Of a stretch of DNA of 6,010 nucleotides, positions 5,446 to 6,010 are shown in pieces. The notes under the pieces are model-generated. The model had not been told where the DNA came from and ran no database searches. It worked only from the letters and a program-made list of their open reading frames with translations. Source of the stretch: Verrucomicrobiota bacterium (GTDB lineage: Bacteria > Verrucomicrobiota > Verrucomicrobiia > Limisphaerales > UBA9464); the NCBI GenBank assembly GCA_026397675.1, contig JAPLUH010000411.1, forward strand, positions 1 through 6,010, in the 5' to 3' direction. Position numbers and translations under genes: made by a program. The stretch's first letter is position 1, and the number at the start of each line of letters is the position of its first letter.

Positions 5446-6010
5446 ATGACGATGATGATGACGATGATGATGATGATGATGATGGTGATGACGATAATGA
5501 TGATGATGATGAACGGCAAGAGCATCCGAGTGATGACATAGTCGAGCACCAGAATAAACACGATTGAGTTCACAACCGCCTTAGTGACGCTGCGCCCGAT
5601 TCCGCGAGGACCGCCCATGGTATCGAGGCCCTGATTGCAGCAGACCACACCCACCGTGATGGCGAAGATAAAGGTCTTGATCAGTCCGTGGATGATGTCC
5701 CGCGGTTCCAACGTCGCCTTGAGACTGTTGAAGAAGGCCGTGGCCGACACAGCCACTTCCGGGTTGAGGGCCGCCACGAAAGCTCCGCCCGCTGAACCAA
5801 TGAGCAGCGAAAACACCAGCAGGCAGGGCAAGGCGAGAGATATGGCAACAACCCGGGGCAGCACGAGGTATTCGACCGGGTCGATGTTCAGGGTACGCAA
5901 GGCATCGATCTCCTGATAAACCCTCATGGATCCCAACTCGGCCGCCATGGCTGAACCGATGCGTCCGGCAATCAAGATGGACATCATCACCGGCCCCAAC
6001 TCCTTGGCCA
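5271..6010 (-). CDS. mlaE: MlaE-type ABC transporter permease, partial, with out-of-frame tail
   Basis: MlaE family permeases form the inner-membrane channel of the phospholipid transporter that keeps the outer membrane asymmetric. The gene enters from the right edge without its 5' end, reading AKELGPVMMSILIAGRIGS, then AAELGSMRVYQEIDALRTL, the hallmark MlaE segment. Three hydrophobic segments follow (around VVAISLALPCLLVFSLLIG, LIKTFIFAITVGVV and AVVNSIVFILVLDYVITRMLL), with CCNQGLDTMGG between the last two. Family resemblance ends near LLP at 5514-5522, about where MlaE proteins normally end. The frame then runs without a stop through the trinucleotide repeat, giving about 22 mostly isoleucine residues, and on into the ATPase region in the wrong frame until TGA at 5271-5273. 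The roughly 80 residues encoded below 5514 are not native. TTG 5999 is not the true start, since conserved sequence precedes it. Co-directional with the ATPase, as usual for this transporter. Confidence 0.88.
   Translation of the reverse strand, partial: AKELGPVMMSILIAGRIGSAMAAELGSMRVYQEIDALRTLNIDPVEYLVLPRVVAISLALPCLLVFSLLIGSAGGAFVAALNPEVAVSATAFFNSLKATLEPRDIIHGLIKTFIFAITVGVVCCNQGLDTMGGPRGIGRSVTKAVVNSIVFILVLDYVITRMLLPFIIIIIIVITIIIIIIIVIIIVILSVLRRPTPARFISTRRASKTKASVIGSVWRWCSRAEVCSTRSRWVKMSAFICRNID
5446..5511. repeat. 66-bp imperfect ATG/CAT trinucleotide microsatellite
   Basis: There are twenty-two consecutive triplets on the plus strand. In order they are ATG, ACG, three ATG, ACG, seven ATG, GTG, ATG, ACG, ATA, five ATG. 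On the minus strand it reads as poly-isoleucine in the permease frame and poly-histidine in the ATPase frame. It sits exactly between the last recognisable permease residues (codons at 5511-5516) and the first recognisable ATPase residues (codon 5443-5445). It is quite unlike the surrounding GC-rich coding DNA. The substitutions suggest either an aged repeat or an artefact of joining. Confidence 0.95.

Noticed and set aside
5446..5511. The trinucleotide tract as a phase-variation switch or CRISPR-like array
   Set aside because: Units of three cannot toggle a reading frame by slippage, and there are no spacers; a simple microsatellite or junction artefact explains it.
4807..5541. Plus-strand open frame of 244 codons containing a methionine-rich run
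   Set aside because: It is antisense to the ATPase and permease; the methionine run is just the ATG repeat read on the other strand. No domain is visible.

Overview
The window looks like chromosome of a GC-rich, Gram-negative (diderm) bacterium. The closest match I can suggest from recall is the Verrucomicrobiota or a relative in the PVC group. The grounds are a tricorn-type S41 protease with an export signal, an MlaE/MlaF-type lipid transporter (which implies an outer membrane), and a secreted protein of unknown family. The taxon is an inference, since no marker gene is present.

Layout, left to right: (1) 1-102, a probable C-terminal tail of an unidentified plus-strand gene; (2) 103-279, a short intergenic stretch with a hairpin and a 9-bp inverted repeat; (3) 280-1278, plus strand, an unrecognised, probably secreted protein whose start is ambiguous; (4) 1279-1477, the gap between converging genes, with a strong GC-rich hairpin at 1436-1461; (5) 1478-4771, minus strand, a full-length 1097-residue tricorn protease homologue (propellers, PDZ, S41 core) with a signal peptide; (6) 4772-4857, a short leader; (7) 4858-5445, minus strand, the back three quarters of an MlaF-type ABC ATPase; (8) 5446-5511, a 66-bp imperfect ATG/CAT trinucleotide repeat; (9) 5514 to the right edge, minus strand, the C-terminal two thirds of an MlaE-type permease.

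Permease, ATPase and tricorn protease run in the same direction and could be one transcription unit. MlaE and MlaF homologues normally form the membrane and ATP-hydrolysing parts of a phospholipid transporter that maintains outer-membrane lipid asymmetry. The tricorn homologue would degrade oligopeptides, probably outside the cytoplasm; no functional link to the transporter is evident.

The main anomaly is the permease/ATPase junction. The end of the permease and roughly the first 50 codons of the ATPase, including Walker A, are absent, and only the trinucleotide repeat stands between the two conserved parts. Either this is a real repeat-associated deletion that disables the transporter, or it is an assembly error. 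I found no convincing new defence, mobile or RNA system.
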